Origin: Sphaerisporangium aureirubrum
Lineage (GTDB): Bacteria > Actinomycetota > Actinomycetes > Streptosporangiales > Streptosporangiaceae
DNA: 64,000 bases
NCBI RefSeq assembly: GCF_042658925.1
Contig: NZ_JBHSRF010000037.1
Coordinates: 18,690 to 82,689, forward strand
Reading direction: 5' to 3'
In this document: positions 33,424 to 42,643 of the stretch, piece after piece
Layout: the number at the start of each line of letters is the position of its first letter
Position numbering within the stretch: position 1 is the first letter of the stretch
Translations under genes and position numbers: made by a program
Notes under the pieces: generated by a model
Seen by the model: the letters and a program-made list of their open reading frames with translations, nothing else
Database searches by the model: none
Told to the model about the DNA's origin: nothing

Positions 33424-34314
33424 ATGCGGAGTCTCGGATATGTCGGCGCGCAGTCCGCGTCGGCACCGGACTGGCTGGATTTCGGCCCGAAGGTCTTCGG
33501 TTTCGAGGCGGACCGGCTCCCCGGCGGCACGGTCCGGGTGCGCTGGTGCGACCGCGCGTACCGGCTGGCGGTGCACCCCGGCGGGCCGGACCGGCTGCTC
33601 TACCTCGGCTGGGACCTGGGCGACGAGGCCGCGCTGGCGGAGGAGGCGGCCCGTGTGGCGGCGGCCGGGTACGCGGTGGAGCAGGGCACCGAGCGGCTCT
33701 GCGCCGAGCGCGCGGTGCGGCGGCTCGTCTCCTTCACCGACCCCTTCGGCCTGCGGCACGAGCTGTTCACCGGCCAGCGGGAGGTGCCGGGCTCCTACCG
33801 GGGACAGCGCCCCACCTCGCGGGCGGTCACCGGCGGCCTCGGGCTGGGCTTCGTCGCGCTCCGCGTGCCCGACCTGCAACGAGGGCTGGACTTCTACCGC
33901 GACGTGATGGGGATGAAGGTCTCCGACGCCATCAACCTGGGGCGCCCCCACGGCGAGATGTGGTTCCTGCGCTGCAACCCCCGCCACCACAGCATCGCCC
34001 TGCTGGAGGGCGGCGACGAGCTCCGGCTGGAACACCTGATGATCGAGACGGCCACCCTGGAGGAGGTCGAGATCGCCTGGGACCTCGCGGAGCGTGAGAT
34101 GGACGCCTTCGTCAGCCCCGGGCGCCGCCTCTCGGACAACATGCTGCTGTTCCGGGTGCGCGCCTCGACGGGTTTCGACGTCTGCTACGGCTGGGGCGCG
34201 AGCCTGATCGACGACGAGGAGAACTGGATCCCCCGGTACATCGACTCCTCCCGGGCGGAGGGCATCGTCTACTCGGCTGCGGCCGTGGTCACCGCGCGCC
34301 GGCCCGGACGCTGA
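33424..34314 (+). CDS. VOC-family (extradiol dioxygenase-like) protein lacking canonical metal ligands
   Basis: A 296-residue protein with the two-module layout of type I extradiol dioxygenases (BphC). The catalytic-histidine region CNPRHHSIALL and the second metal ligand in LEHLMIET are kept. The first ligand position, normally GLGH, reads GLGLGFVAL, and the third, normally an acidic residue in FEVEYGWG, reads FDVCYGWG. Two of three Fe-ligands therefore appear to be lost. It may be a non-catalytic binder, use another metal arrangement, or do different chemistry. ATG 33424 follows GAGGGGAAG; an earlier in-frame start at 33382 was rejected. It converges on pucR with a 1-bp gap. Confidence 0.8.
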   Translation: MRSLGYVGAQSASAPDWLDFGPKVFGFEADRLPGGTVRVRWCDRAYRLAVHPGGPDRLLYLGWDLGDEAALAEEAARVAAAGYAVEQGTERLCAERAVRRLVSFTDPFGLRHELFTGQREVPGSYRGQRPTSRAVTGGLGLGFVALRVPDLQRGLDFYRDVMGMKVSDAINLGRPHGEMWFLRCNPRHHSIALLEGGDELRLEHLMIETATLEEVEIAWDLAEREMDAFVSPGRRLSDNMLLFRVRASTGFDVCYGWGASLIDDEENWIPRYIDSSRAEGIVYSAAAVVTARRPGR

Positions 34315-34315
34315 G

Positions 34316-35653
34316 TCACAGCCCCGCCTCGCCGAGGGTCTCCAGGATCTCCAGGGCGACCTGCACGGCCAGCCGGTCCCGGTAGTCGTCCAGGTTCAGG
34401 CCGGTGATCTCCTCGACCCGCCGGACCCGGTAGGTGACCGTGTTGGGGTGCACGTGCAGCAGCTCCGCGGCGCGCCGCGGGCTGTCGTTCTCCTGGAAGT
34501 AGCACTTGAGCGTCGCGACGAACTTGGAGTTGTACTCCTGCTCGTGCCGCAGCACCTCGCCGAGGACGTCGGTGGCGAACTCGCGCAGCGACTCGGGGTC
34601 GGGCACCTGGAGCAGCAGGCGGCTGATGCCGAGGGTGTCGAACGCGACCACCGCGCCCCGCCGCCCGAGCCGCCGGATCGCCTCGTTGGTGCGCCGCGCC
34701 TCCTCGTAGGAGCGGGCGATGTGGGCGGGCTCGTGGAACGTGCCGCCGACGCCGATGCAGACCCCGACGTCGGGGAAGAGCGCGCCGAGCCGCTGCACGC
34801 AGAGCGCGCCGAGCTGACCGGCCCGGGTGCCGGCTCCGGGCGTGGACGGCTCGGCCAGCAGGACGACCACCTCCCGGCCCCGGATCGCGGTGATCGCGTC
34901 GGGTGACTGGGCGACGAACATCCGCGCGGTCGCGCCGGCCGCGCGTTCGGCGACCAGCGCGCTCCGCTCGGTGTCGCCCGGCGGCGCCTCGATGGCGATG
35001 GACAGCACGCGGTGCTCCCGCTCGCTGTCGAAGCCGAGGTGCTGCGCCCAGCGCACCACCTCGTCGTTGTCCCGCCCGGAGCCGGACAGCAGGCCCTCGA
35101 CGAGGTCGTCGCGCACCTGGCTTCCCGCCGTGGAGATGACCCGCTCGCGGGCCAGGACGACCCCGCAGATGGTCGCGGCGTGCTCGGCGATCATCAGGTG
35201 GATGTCCTCGCCCTGCTCGGGCGCGTCCGCGACCAGGGAGACGAGGTACGCGGGGACGGTGTCGCCGACCAGGATGGGAGCGACGACGCGGGCCCGGCCG
35301 CGGGCGGGGTCGGGCAGGCGCAGCGCGCGCCGGGTCTTGCCGGCCATCGCCACCATGTGCGCGAGCCGGGGGTGGATGAGGTGGTCGTGCACGTACCGCA
35401 CGGAGTTCTCGTAGCTCTCGCCGGGTGCGGCGGCGGCCAGGATGCCCATCTTCTGGCTGATGACCGCGACGGTCACCGAGGTCCGGCGGGCGATGAGCTG
35501 GGCGACGGCGCCGATGTCGGCGTCCTGCAGGGCCAGGCCGGACAGGTGCCGGTAGATCTCCACCAGGTCGCGGAGCGTGCGGTTCTCCTGGCTGATGTCG
35601 CCGAACTCGCTGGTGACGGGGGACAGGCCGGCGGATGTGGGAGGTACGGCCAT
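34316..35653 (-). CDS. PucR-family (CdaR-like) transcriptional regulator
   Basis: A 445-residue regulator. Residues ~25-170 form a GAF-like sensory region, ~180-320 the GGDEF-like CdaR domain (SYEEARRTNEAIRRLG is typical), and the C-terminal PucR helix-turn-helix includes KCYFQENDSPRRAAELLHVHPNTVTYRVRRVEEITGLNL. It is divergent from the transporter/CoA-transferase operon and is the obvious candidate regulator of it. The ATG at 35653 lacks a strong ribosome-binding site. The ligand is unknown; family members respond to purines, amino acids or aromatic intermediates. Confidence 0.92.
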   Translation of the reverse strand: MAVPPTSAGLSPVTSEFGDISQENRTLRDLVEIYRHLSGLALQDADIGAVAQLIARRTSVTVAVISQKMGILAAAAPGESYENSVRYVHDHLIHPRLAHMVAMAGKTRRALRLPDPARGRARVVAPILVGDTVPAYLVSLVADAPEQGEDIHLMIAEHAATICGVVLARERVISTAGSQVRDDLVEGLLSGSGRDNDEVVRWAQHLGFDSEREHRVLSIAIEAPPGDTERSALVAERAAGATARMFVAQSPDAITAIRGREVVVLLAEPSTPGAGTRAGQLGALCVQRLGALFPDVGVCIGVGGTFHEPAHIARSYEEARRTNEAIRRLGRRGAVVAFDTLGISRLLLQVPDPESLREFATDVLGEVLRHEQEYNSKFVATLKCYFQENDSPRRAAELLHVHPNTVTYRVRRVEEITGLNLDDYRDRLAVQVALEILETLGEAGL

Positions 35654-36112
35654 CTGCGCATCCTAGGGATGAGGGGTGAGGTTTCCATATGCTCGGCACC
35701 AAAGAGCGACCGGCCATATTGTGCCGGAACCCAAAGTGCCGGCCGCGGGGGGTCGGCTATACGTGGGTCTGGCCCCCGTCTCCCCGCCGTCGCTCACGCA
35801 GGTGACCGGCGAGGGTGACGCCGTCACCCGCCGTCCACCGTGATCCGGCCCGTGTCGTGTCCCGGGCCCGCCGCGTCCGACTCCGACCCGCCTTCGACCT
35901 CGCCCGGGGGTTTGTAACAGTCCGGACATTGCGGATTCACACGCCCGTATCCCTTGACGGCAAGTAGCCCACAGGGCAGCATACTTAACAAATATCAAAC
36001 GTTTTGTCCAACTATCGGACAAGACGAGTGGAGGGCTTGAGCGTCGGTGGCGGCGGAAATCGCGCCGCCAAGGGTGGTTTCCGCCCCTGCGCGGCGCTGA
36101 ACGGAGGTGACG
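35654..36112. other. Divergent regulatory region between pucR-like gene and transporter operon
   Basis: This 459-bp region has no convincing coding frame. It contains an AT-rich island (about 35980-36005), a TTGACG at 35954-35959 that could be a -35 without a well-spaced -10, and the palindromes annotated at 35997-36022. The ribosome-binding site GGAGG at 36103-36107 serves the first permease. Confidence 0.5.
35997..36022. promoter_or_regulatory. Candidate PucR operator
   Basis: TTGTCC (36004-36009) and GGACAA (36017-36022) form a perfect inverted repeat around a 7-bp AT-rich centre. It abuts AAACGTTT (35997-36004), another palindrome. The location in the AT-rich part of the divergent region fits an operator for the adjacent PucR-type regulator; the pairing is inference. 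Confidence 0.5.
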
Positions 36113-37060
36113 ATGAGCACTCGCATGATCATTCGTCGGCTCGGTGGCGGCCTGTTGGTGCTGTGGCTGGTGTCCGTCCTCACCTTCCTGCTCGTGTACC
36201 TCATTCCCGGAGACCCGGCCGAGGTGATCGCGGGCGAGAACGCCACCGTCGCCGACGTGCAACGCATCCGCACCGAACTCGGGCTGGACCGGCCCGTCCT
36301 GGAGCAGTACTTCACGTGGCTGTCCGGCGTGGTCCGCGGCGACCTCGGCCACTCCTTGTTCTCCGACAAGTCGGTGGTCACGTCGATCTCGGAGGCGGCC
36401 CCGGCGACCCTGGTCATCGCCATCCTGGCCATCGTCGTCGCGGTGCTGATCGGGGTGACGGCCGGCACCGTGGCGGGCCTGACGCAGGGCAGCCGTCTGG
36501 ACCGCGCCGTCTCCACCCTGGCCACCCTCGGCATCGCGATGCCGAGCTTCTGGCTGGCGATGGTGCTGGTGTCCTTCTTCTCGCTCACCAACAACTGGTT
36601 ACCGGCCACCGGGTACGTGGAGATGGGGGAGGGCTTCGGCACCTGGCTGTCGCACGTCATCCTCCCCTCGACGGCCCTCGGGCTGGCCACCGCGGCGGAA
36701 CTGGCCCGGCACACCCGCGGGTGCGTGGCCGACGTGCTCACCAGGCCGTACGTGCGCACCGCGCGGGCCAGGGGAGCGTCCGGCGCCTGGCTGGTCCGGC
36801 GGCACATCCTGCGCAACGCCGCCATCCCGGTGGTGACGGTGCTCGGCCTGCAGGCCGGGCGGATGCTCGGCGGCGTGATCGTGATCGAGGCCGTGTTCGG
36901 CATCTCCGGCCTCGGCACCCTGGCCATCAACTCGGTGTTCCAGCGGAACTACCCGGTGATCCAGGCGTACGTGCTGCTCAGCGCAGTCGTCGTCGTCCTC
37001 ATCAACCTCGTCGTGGACCTGGCCTACGGCTGGATCAATCCGAAGGTGCGCACGGCATGA
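36113..37060 (+). CDS. ABC transporter permease (OppB/DppB type), second system
   Basis: A 315-residue permease with a first helix at about residues 8-30 and the hallmark YLIPGDPAEVIAGENATVADVQRIRTELGL. The coupling loop is RTARARGASGAWLVRRHILRNAAIP. ATG 36113 is preceded by GGAGG at 36103-36107; the GTG at 36107 overlaps that site and was rejected. It is the first gene of a long plus-strand operon running to about 48.8 kb. Confidence 0.93.
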   Translation: MSTRMIIRRLGGGLLVLWLVSVLTFLLVYLIPGDPAEVIAGENATVADVQRIRTELGLDRPVLEQYFTWLSGVVRGDLGHSLFSDKSVVTSISEAAPATLVIAILAIVVAVLIGVTAGTVAGLTQGSRLDRAVSTLATLGIAMPSFWLAMVLVSFFSLTNNWLPATGYVEMGEGFGTWLSHVILPSTALGLATAAELARHTRGCVADVLTRPYVRTARARGASGAWLVRRHILRNAAIPVVTVLGLQAGRMLGGVIVIEAVFGISGLGTLAINSVFQRNYPVIQAYVLLSAVVVVLINLVVDLAYGWINPKVRTA

Positions 37061-37950
37061 CAACCGCCACCAGAAGCCCACAGACCATCCGAAGCTCACA
37101 GATCCGCGGAAGCTCCCAGGCCGCCAGGATCGTCCGGACCGTACTGCGCCGCCCGTCCAGCGCGATCGCCGTCGGGTTCGTGGCCCTGCTGGTCCTCCTC
37201 GCCGTCGCCGCCCCGCTGATCTACCCGCACGACCCGGACGCGCAGAACCTCGGCCAGAGATTCGCCGGGCTGAGCTGGTCCCACCTGCTCGGCACCGACG
37301 AGTTCGGCCGGGACGTGGCCAGCCGCATCATCCAGGCGTCCAGGATCGCCCTGGCCGCGCCGCTCATCTCGGTGGGCGTCGCGCTGGTCATCGGCCTGCC
37401 GCTCGGGCTGTGGGCCGGGCTGCGCCGGGGCGTCGTGGACGCCGTCGCCGGACGGCTGGCCGACACCATCCTCAGCCTGCCCGCGCTGGTCGGCGCGCTG
37501 GCCATCGTGGCGGTGCTCGGCCCCGGCCTGGTCAACGCGATGGTGGCGATCGGCATCATCTTCGCGCCGGGCCTGTTCCGGGTGGTGCGCGGCGCCACCC
37601 TGGCGGTGGCCGAGGAGACCTTCGTCCACTCCGCGGTGGCGATCGGCTCGCCCACCCGGCGGACCCTGTGGGTGCACATCCTCCCCAACATCGCCGCCCC
37701 GCTGCTGGTCCAGGTGACCATCCTGATGGGCGTGGCGCTGCTGGCCGAGGCGAGCCTGAGCTTCATCGGGCTCGGCGTGCAGCCACCCAGCGCCAGCTGG
37801 GGCTCGATGCTGAAGGCCGCCTACACCAACCAATTCGACGCGCCCTACTCGGTGGTACCCCCCGGGATCGCGATGGTCTTCACGGTGCTGGCCTTCAACA
37901 CCATCGGTGACGCGATCCGCGACGCGGTCGGACTCAGGAGAGGCGTATGA
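37057..37950 (+). CDS. ABC transporter permease (OppC/DppC type), second system
   Basis: A 297-residue permease with the OppC_N-type start (VLRRPSSAIAVGFVALLVLLAVAAPLIYP), the LLGTDEFGRDVASRIIQASR signature and about six helices. A Ser/Gln/Arg-rich 20-residue extension precedes the first helix. It overlaps the upstream permease (ATGA at 37057-37060) and the downstream ATPase (ATGA at 37947-37950). Confidence 0.93.
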   Translation: MTTATRSPQTIRSSQIRGSSQAARIVRTVLRRPSSAIAVGFVALLVLLAVAAPLIYPHDPDAQNLGQRFAGLSWSHLLGTDEFGRDVASRIIQASRIALAAPLISVGVALVIGLPLGLWAGLRRGVVDAVAGRLADTILSLPALVGALAIVAVLGPGLVNAMVAIGIIFAPGLFRVVRGATLAVAEETFVHSAVAIGSPTRRTLWVHILPNIAAPLLVQVTILMGVALLAEASLSFIGLGVQPPSASWGSMLKAAYTNQFDAPYSVVPPGIAMVFTVLAFNTIGDAIRDAVGLRRGV

Positions 37951-38993
37951 CCCAGGGACGGCACGACACGGGCGACGCCGCGGACGACGCCGGAGACCGG
38001 CCGCTGCTGTCGGTGGAAGGGCTCACCATCGACCTGCCGGGCGGCGCGGTCCAGCGCGGCCTGGTGGAGGACGTCACCTTCCAGGTGCGCGAGGGCCGGT
38101 CCACCGCGCTGATCGGCGAGTCCGGCTGCGGCAAGACGCTGACCTCGATGTCCATCCTGGGCCTGCTGCCCCCCACCGTCCGGGTCTCGGCCGGATCGGT
38201 GTGGTTCGACGGCGTCGACCTGCTCCGGTGCACCCCCCGGCGGCTGCGCCGGATCCGCGGCGGGCCCGTCGGCATGGTCTTCCAGGAGCCGATGAGCAGC
38301 CTCAACCCGACGATGACGGTCGGCGACCAGATCGCCGAGGCGCGGCGGCTGCACCTCGGCGAACGGCGCCGGGTCGCGCTGGGCAAGGCCCGCGAGCTGC
38401 TGGAACGGGTCGGCATCCCCAACGCCGCCCGGCGGATCGGCTCCTACCCGCACGAGATGAGCGGCGGCATGCAGCAGCGCGTCATGATCGCGGCGGCCAT
38501 CGCCTGCGAACCGAAACTGGTGATCGCCGACGAGCCGACCACCGCGCTGGACGTCACCATCCAGGCCGAGATCCTGGCCCTGCTGCGGGACCTGCGACGC
38601 GACCTCGACCTGGCCGTCCTCCTCGTCACCCACGACCTCGGCGTGGTCGCCGACTTCTGCGACGACGTGGTCGTCATGTACGCCGGGCACATCGCCGAGC
38701 GGACCCCCGTGGACGGCCTGTTCTACGACCCCCGGCACCCCTACTCCAGCGCACTGCTGTCCGCGGTGCCGCAGGTCGGGCAGGCCCGGTCGCGGCTCGC
38801 GGTGATCCCGGGCCGGGTGCCGTCCGCCGGGCGGTTCCCCGCCGGGTGCCGGTTCGAGCCGCGCTGCGCGCACGCCGTGGAGCCCGGATGCCGGGAACCC
38901 CAGGTGGACGCCCCGCTGGGCGACGGCCGACGCACCCGGTGCGGCCGCGTCTCCTCCGGCGACCTGACGCTCAAGGGAGCCCTCGGTGGCTGA
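37947..38993 (+). CDS. ABC transporter ATP-binding protein (DppD type), second system
   Basis: A 348-residue ATPase: Walker A GESGCGKTL, signature MSGGMQQR (MQQR in place of the more common QRQR), Walker B LVIADEPTTALD, H-loop VTHD, then the oligo_HPY tail RHPYSSALLSAVP...CRFEPRCAHAVEPGC. The first ~22 residues are a charged extension. It overlaps the next ATPase gene by 8 bp. Confidence 0.92.
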   Translation: MTQGRHDTGDAADDAGDRPLLSVEGLTIDLPGGAVQRGLVEDVTFQVREGRSTALIGESGCGKTLTSMSILGLLPPTVRVSAGSVWFDGVDLLRCTPRRLRRIRGGPVGMVFQEPMSSLNPTMTVGDQIAEARRLHLGERRRVALGKARELLERVGIPNAARRIGSYPHEMSGGMQQRVMIAAAIACEPKLVIADEPTTALDVTIQAEILALLRDLRRDLDLAVLLVTHDLGVVADFCDDVVVMYAGHIAERTPVDGLFYDPRHPYSSALLSAVPQVGQARSRLAVIPGRVPSAGRFPAGCRFEPRCAHAVEPGCREPQVDAPLGDGRRTRCGRVSSGDLTLKGALGG

Positions 38994-40191
38994 GGATCAC
39001 GTGGCCCTGCGGGTTCAGGGCCTGTCCAAGTCGTTCCCGCTGCGCCGCGGCCTGTTCGGCCGGACGCTGGAGAGCGTCCGCGCCGTGGACGGGGTGGACC
39101 TGGAGGTGCGGGCCGGGACCACCCTCGGCATCGTCGGCGAGTCCGGGTCGGGCAAGACCACCGTGGGCCGGTTGATGGCGCGGCTGCTCACCCCCGACCG
39201 GGGCACCGTCGAGGTGGAGGGCAAGGACGTCAGCCGGGCCAAGGGCCGTGAGCTGAAGGAGATGCGCGCGCGCCTCCAGGTCATCTTCCAGGACCCCTAC
39301 GGCGCGCTCGACCCGACCAAGACGGTCGGCCACGCCGTGGCGGAGCCACTGCTGGTGCACGGCCGGATCGGCCGGGGCGAGATGCGCGACCGGGCGGCGG
39401 CCCTGCTGACGCGGGTGGCGCTGGACCCGGCGTTCGTGGACCGCTACCCCGACGAGCTGTCCGGCGGGCAGCGGCAGCGGGTCTGCATCGCGCGAGCCCT
39501 GGCGCTGTCGCCCGGCGTGCTGGTGGCGGACGAGCCGACCTCCGCGCTGGACCTGTCCACCCGGTCGGAGATCCTCAACCTGCTGCTGTCCATCCAGGAG
39601 GACACCGGCCAGGCGATGGTGCTGGTCTCGCACGACTTCGCCACCGTCAGGCACCTGTCGCACCGGATCGCGGTGATGTACCTGGGCAGGATCGTGGAGG
39701 AGGGCCCGGCCGCGCGGATCGCGGAGGCCCCCCTGCACCCCTACACCAAGGCGCTGCTGTCGGCGGTGCCGCTGCCCGACCCGCACGCGCAGCGGGCCCG
39801 GCGCAGGACCGTGCTCCAGGGCGACCTGCCCGACCCGGCCGCCCCGCCCTCGGGCTGCCGGTTTCACACCCGCTGCCCGGTGGCGATGGCCGAGTGCTCC
39901 CGGCAGGACCCGCCGCTGCTCCAGGTCGCCGACGGGCACCGGGTGGCCTGCCTGCTCCACCAGCCAGGCGGCACCTCGGCGGACACCACCGCCCCGGCCG
40001 GTGCGTCCCTGGCCCCGGGCACGTCCGTCACCCCGGCCGACGCGTCCGCGAAGCCTGTCACCTCAGCCGATGCATCCGTGAGTCCCGGCCCGTCGGCCGG
40101 TGCGTCCGTGAGGCCGGGCGCCCCCGCCGATCCGCCCCGCGACGGCGCACCGGCGGAACTCCGGTCCGACCCCCAGGAGACCGTGCGATGA
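38986..40191 (+). CDS. ABC transporter ATP-binding protein (DppF type) with repetitive C-terminal tail
   Basis: A 401-residue ATPase: Walker A GESGSGKTT, signature LSGGQRQR, Walker B VLVADEPTSALD, and the C-terminal CRFHTRCPVAMAEC. After the conserved end (~residue 325) there is a ~70-residue Ala/Ser/Pro/Thr tail of loose repeats (DASAKP, DASVSPG, GASVRPG) that is unlike the family. GTG 38986 lies within the end of the upstream gene. The first system's DppF-type ATPase (2355-3464) also carries a repetitive tail, an odd parallel. Confidence 0.92.
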   Translation: MAEDHVALRVQGLSKSFPLRRGLFGRTLESVRAVDGVDLEVRAGTTLGIVGESGSGKTTVGRLMARLLTPDRGTVEVEGKDVSRAKGRELKEMRARLQVIFQDPYGALDPTKTVGHAVAEPLLVHGRIGRGEMRDRAAALLTRVALDPAFVDRYPDELSGGQRQRVCIARALALSPGVLVADEPTSALDLSTRSEILNLLLSIQEDTGQAMVLVSHDFATVRHLSHRIAVMYLGRIVEEGPAARIAEAPLHPYTKALLSAVPLPDPHAQRARRRTVLQGDLPDPAAPPSGCRFHTRCPVAMAECSRQDPPLLQVADGHRVACLLHQPGGTSADTTAPAGASLAPGTSVTPADASAKPVTSADASVSPGPSAGASVRPGAPADPPRDGAPAELRSDPQETVR

Positions 40192-42590
40192 GCGACACCG
40201 AACCCCGACCGGCCGGCGGGGCGCTGACCGGCGTCCGGGTCGTCGACTTCGGCCACTACGTCGCGGGGCCGCTGGCCGCGCTGATGCTCGCCGACCAGGG
40301 CGCCGACGTGGTCCACGTCGACCGTCCGGGGACCGTCCCCGACGACGCCGACGCCTTCTTCAACCGGAACAAACGGCGCGTCACCCTCGACCTGAAGGAC
40401 CCGGACGGCCTGGCCACCGCCCGGGAACTGGTCCGGCGGGCCGACGTGCTCATCGAGAACTTCCGCCCCGGCGTGATGGACCGGCTCGGGCTCGGCTGGG
40501 CGGAGCTGCGCGCGACCGCCCCACGGCTGGTCTACTGCTCGCTGCCCGGCTTCGGCGCCGACGACCCGCGGGCCGGAGTGCCCGGCTGGGAGGGCGTCGT
40601 CGCGGCGGCCACCGGCAACTGCCGGATCAGGGCCGGGTACGTGCCCAAGGGCTGGGACCCCACCCGCCCGACGTACTCCGCGATCCCGGTGGCGTCCAAC
40701 TTCGCGGCGTTCTGCGGCGCCTTCGCGGTGGTGGCCGCGCTCACCGCGCGGCACCGCACCGGCCGTGGGGACCGCGTCGAGGTGCCGCTGTTCAACGCGA
40801 TGTTCGAGGCCGTCGGCGGCAGCGGCGCCTACCCGACGGCACGCGGGCTGGAGCCGGAACGCGCGATCAGCGCCAACGGCAGCGGCACCTACCGCTGCGC
40901 CGACGGCAGGTACGTGCAGTTCAACCCGATCGGCGCCACCACCCGCTTCCTCACCTGGTTCCTGCAGGCGGCCGGGGTGGCCGCGTGGGCCGGCGAGGGC
41001 CTGACCGACCGCCCCCGGATGGACCGCGAGCCGGAACTGCGCGTCCTGCTGGGGGAGCGGCTGACCGCGTTGTTCCTGACCCGCCCGGCGAAGGAGTGGG
41101 AGGAGCTGGCCGTCGCGGCCGGGGTGCCGCTGGCCATGGTGAGGACCACCGAGGAGTGGCTGGACACCGAGCACGCGCTCACCGGCGGCGAGGTGGTCGT
41201 GCTGGAGGACCCGCTGCTCGGCCCGACGGCCATGCCCGGCCCCGCGGTCTGGCTCTCCGACACCCCCGCCACGACCGCACGGCCCCGCGGCCTGCCCGAC
41301 GCGGACCGCGCGGAGATCCTGGCCGAGCTCGCCGCACCGGCCCCCGCCGCGCCGCCGGCCCGGCCCGGGGACGGCGGCCTGCCCTACCAGGGCCGGAAGG
41401 TCGTCGACCTGACCCAGATCCTGGCCGGGCCGAGCGCCGGGCGCATCCTGGCCGAGTTCGGCGCCGAGGTGGTCAAGGTCAACGCGCCGCACCGGCGGGT
41501 CGGCGCGCACGGCTTCGTCAACCGGGGCAAACGCACCGTCCTGCTGGACGTGAAGTCCGAGGAGGGCCGGCGGATCCTGTGGCGGCTCATCGACGAGGCC
41601 GACGTGCTCACGCACAACTTCCCCGGCCCCACCGCGGACGGCTACGGCCTCGGCTACGAGCACGTACGGGCCCGCCGCCCGGACATCGTCTACGTCTCGG
41701 TCGGCTGTTTCGGGGTGGGCGGGCCGTGGTCGGGCCGCCGGGGATACGAGACCCAGGGCCAGGCGGCCACCGGCATCATGGCCAGGACGGGCGGCGACGG
41801 GCCACCGGCCGTCTTCGGGCCGTACAACGTGCTGGACTACGGCACCGGCACCCTGGCGGCGTTCGCGGCGGCGCTCGGCCTCTACCGGCTGGAGACCACC
41901 GGGGCCGGACAGCACGTCCACGCCTCGCTGACCCAGACCGGCCTCCACCAGCAGGCCAGGTACGCGGTGCGCCCCGCCCGGCGCGACCGCACCGGCGAGG
42001 CCCCGGCCCCCGACCGCCCTCCCGATCGGCGCCCGGACGGGCCACACGGCCCCGCCGCGCTCGGCCCCGCCGCGCTCGGCCCGAGCCCGTGGCAGCGCTT
42101 CTACCAGGCCGCCGACGGCTGGTTCTACCTCGGCGCGACGGCCGGGCAACTGCCCGCCCTGCGCGCGGTCCCCGGCCTGACCGAGGCGCTGGCCGGACTG
42201 GACGCGGACACCGACCCCGAGATGCTCACCGCGGCGCTGGCCGCCGCCTTCCGCGCGGCGGGTACGTCCGGCTGGATCTCGCGGCTGGTCGCCGCGGGCG
42301 CGGGCGCGCACCGGGTCACCTCGCTCGGCGAGCTGATGACCGAGCCGTGGGCCAGGTCCCGCGGGCTGAGCGTCAGCCAGATCTCCGAGGAGGTCGGCGA
42401 GGTGGTGATGCCCGGCATCGCCATCTCCGTCCACGGCACCCCGCCCCGGCTGGGCGCGCCGGTCCGCCGCCCCGGCGCCGACGCGCGCGAGGTGCTGAAC
42501 CGGATCGGCCTGGCCGGCGCGGTGGACGGGCCGGCGCGCGGCGGCGCCGTCCAGCTGGACGCGCTGCCGCCGGGATGGGACCACTTCTGA
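40188..42590 (+). CDS. Tandem two-domain family III (CaiB/BaiF) CoA-transferase
   Basis: An 800-residue protein built of two consecutive CaiB-like domains: residues ~12-385 (GVRVVDFGHYVAGPLAALMLADQGADVV) and ~400-790 (GRKVVDLTQILAGPSAGRILAEFGAEVVKV). Both keep the substrate-channel motifs (NRNKRRVTLDLKDPDG and NRGKRTVLLDVKSEEG). At the position of the usual nucleophilic Asp (G-Y-D), both domains show Glu (GVPGWEG, RRGYETQ), so activity by the standard aspartyl-CoA route needs checking. It would exchange CoA between organic acids, activating the operon's substrate. ATG 40188 overlaps the ATPase stop. Confidence 0.88.
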   Translation: MSDTEPRPAGGALTGVRVVDFGHYVAGPLAALMLADQGADVVHVDRPGTVPDDADAFFNRNKRRVTLDLKDPDGLATARELVRRADVLIENFRPGVMDRLGLGWAELRATAPRLVYCSLPGFGADDPRAGVPGWEGVVAAATGNCRIRAGYVPKGWDPTRPTYSAIPVASNFAAFCGAFAVVAALTARHRTGRGDRVEVPLFNAMFEAVGGSGAYPTARGLEPERAISANGSGTYRCADGRYVQFNPIGATTRFLTWFLQAAGVAAWAGEGLTDRPRMDREPELRVLLGERLTALFLTRPAKEWEELAVAAGVPLAMVRTTEEWLDTEHALTGGEVVVLEDPLLGPTAMPGPAVWLSDTPATTARPRGLPDADRAEILAELAAPAPAAPPARPGDGGLPYQGRKVVDLTQILAGPSAGRILAEFGAEVVKVNAPHRRVGAHGFVNRGKRTVLLDVKSEEGRRILWRLIDEADVLTHNFPGPTADGYGLGYEHVRARRPDIVYVSVGCFGVGGPWSGRRGYETQGQAATGIMARTGGDGPPAVFGPYNVLDYGTGTLAAFAAALGLYRLETTGAGQHVHASLTQTGLHQQARYAVRPARRDRTGEAPAPDRPPDRRPDGPHGPAALGPAALGPSPWQRFYQAADGWFYLGATAGQLPALRAVPGLTEALAGLDADTDPEMLTAALAAAFRAAGTSGWISRLVAAGAGAHRVTSLGELMTEPWARSRGLSVSQISEEVGEVVMPGIAISVHGTPPRLGAPVRRPGADAREVLNRIGLAGAVDGPARGGAVQLDALPPGWDHF

Positions 42591-42643
42591 CCCGCGGCCG
42601 CCCCGCACAGGACGTGCGCCGTGTGGCACCGATAGGAGAGACG

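Noticed and set aside
39864..42629. A 921-codon minus-strand frame opposite the CoA-transferase gene
   Set aside because: Antisense shadow: its translation is repetitive Ala/Gly/Arg/Val and the plus-strand frame encodes two intact CaiB domains.
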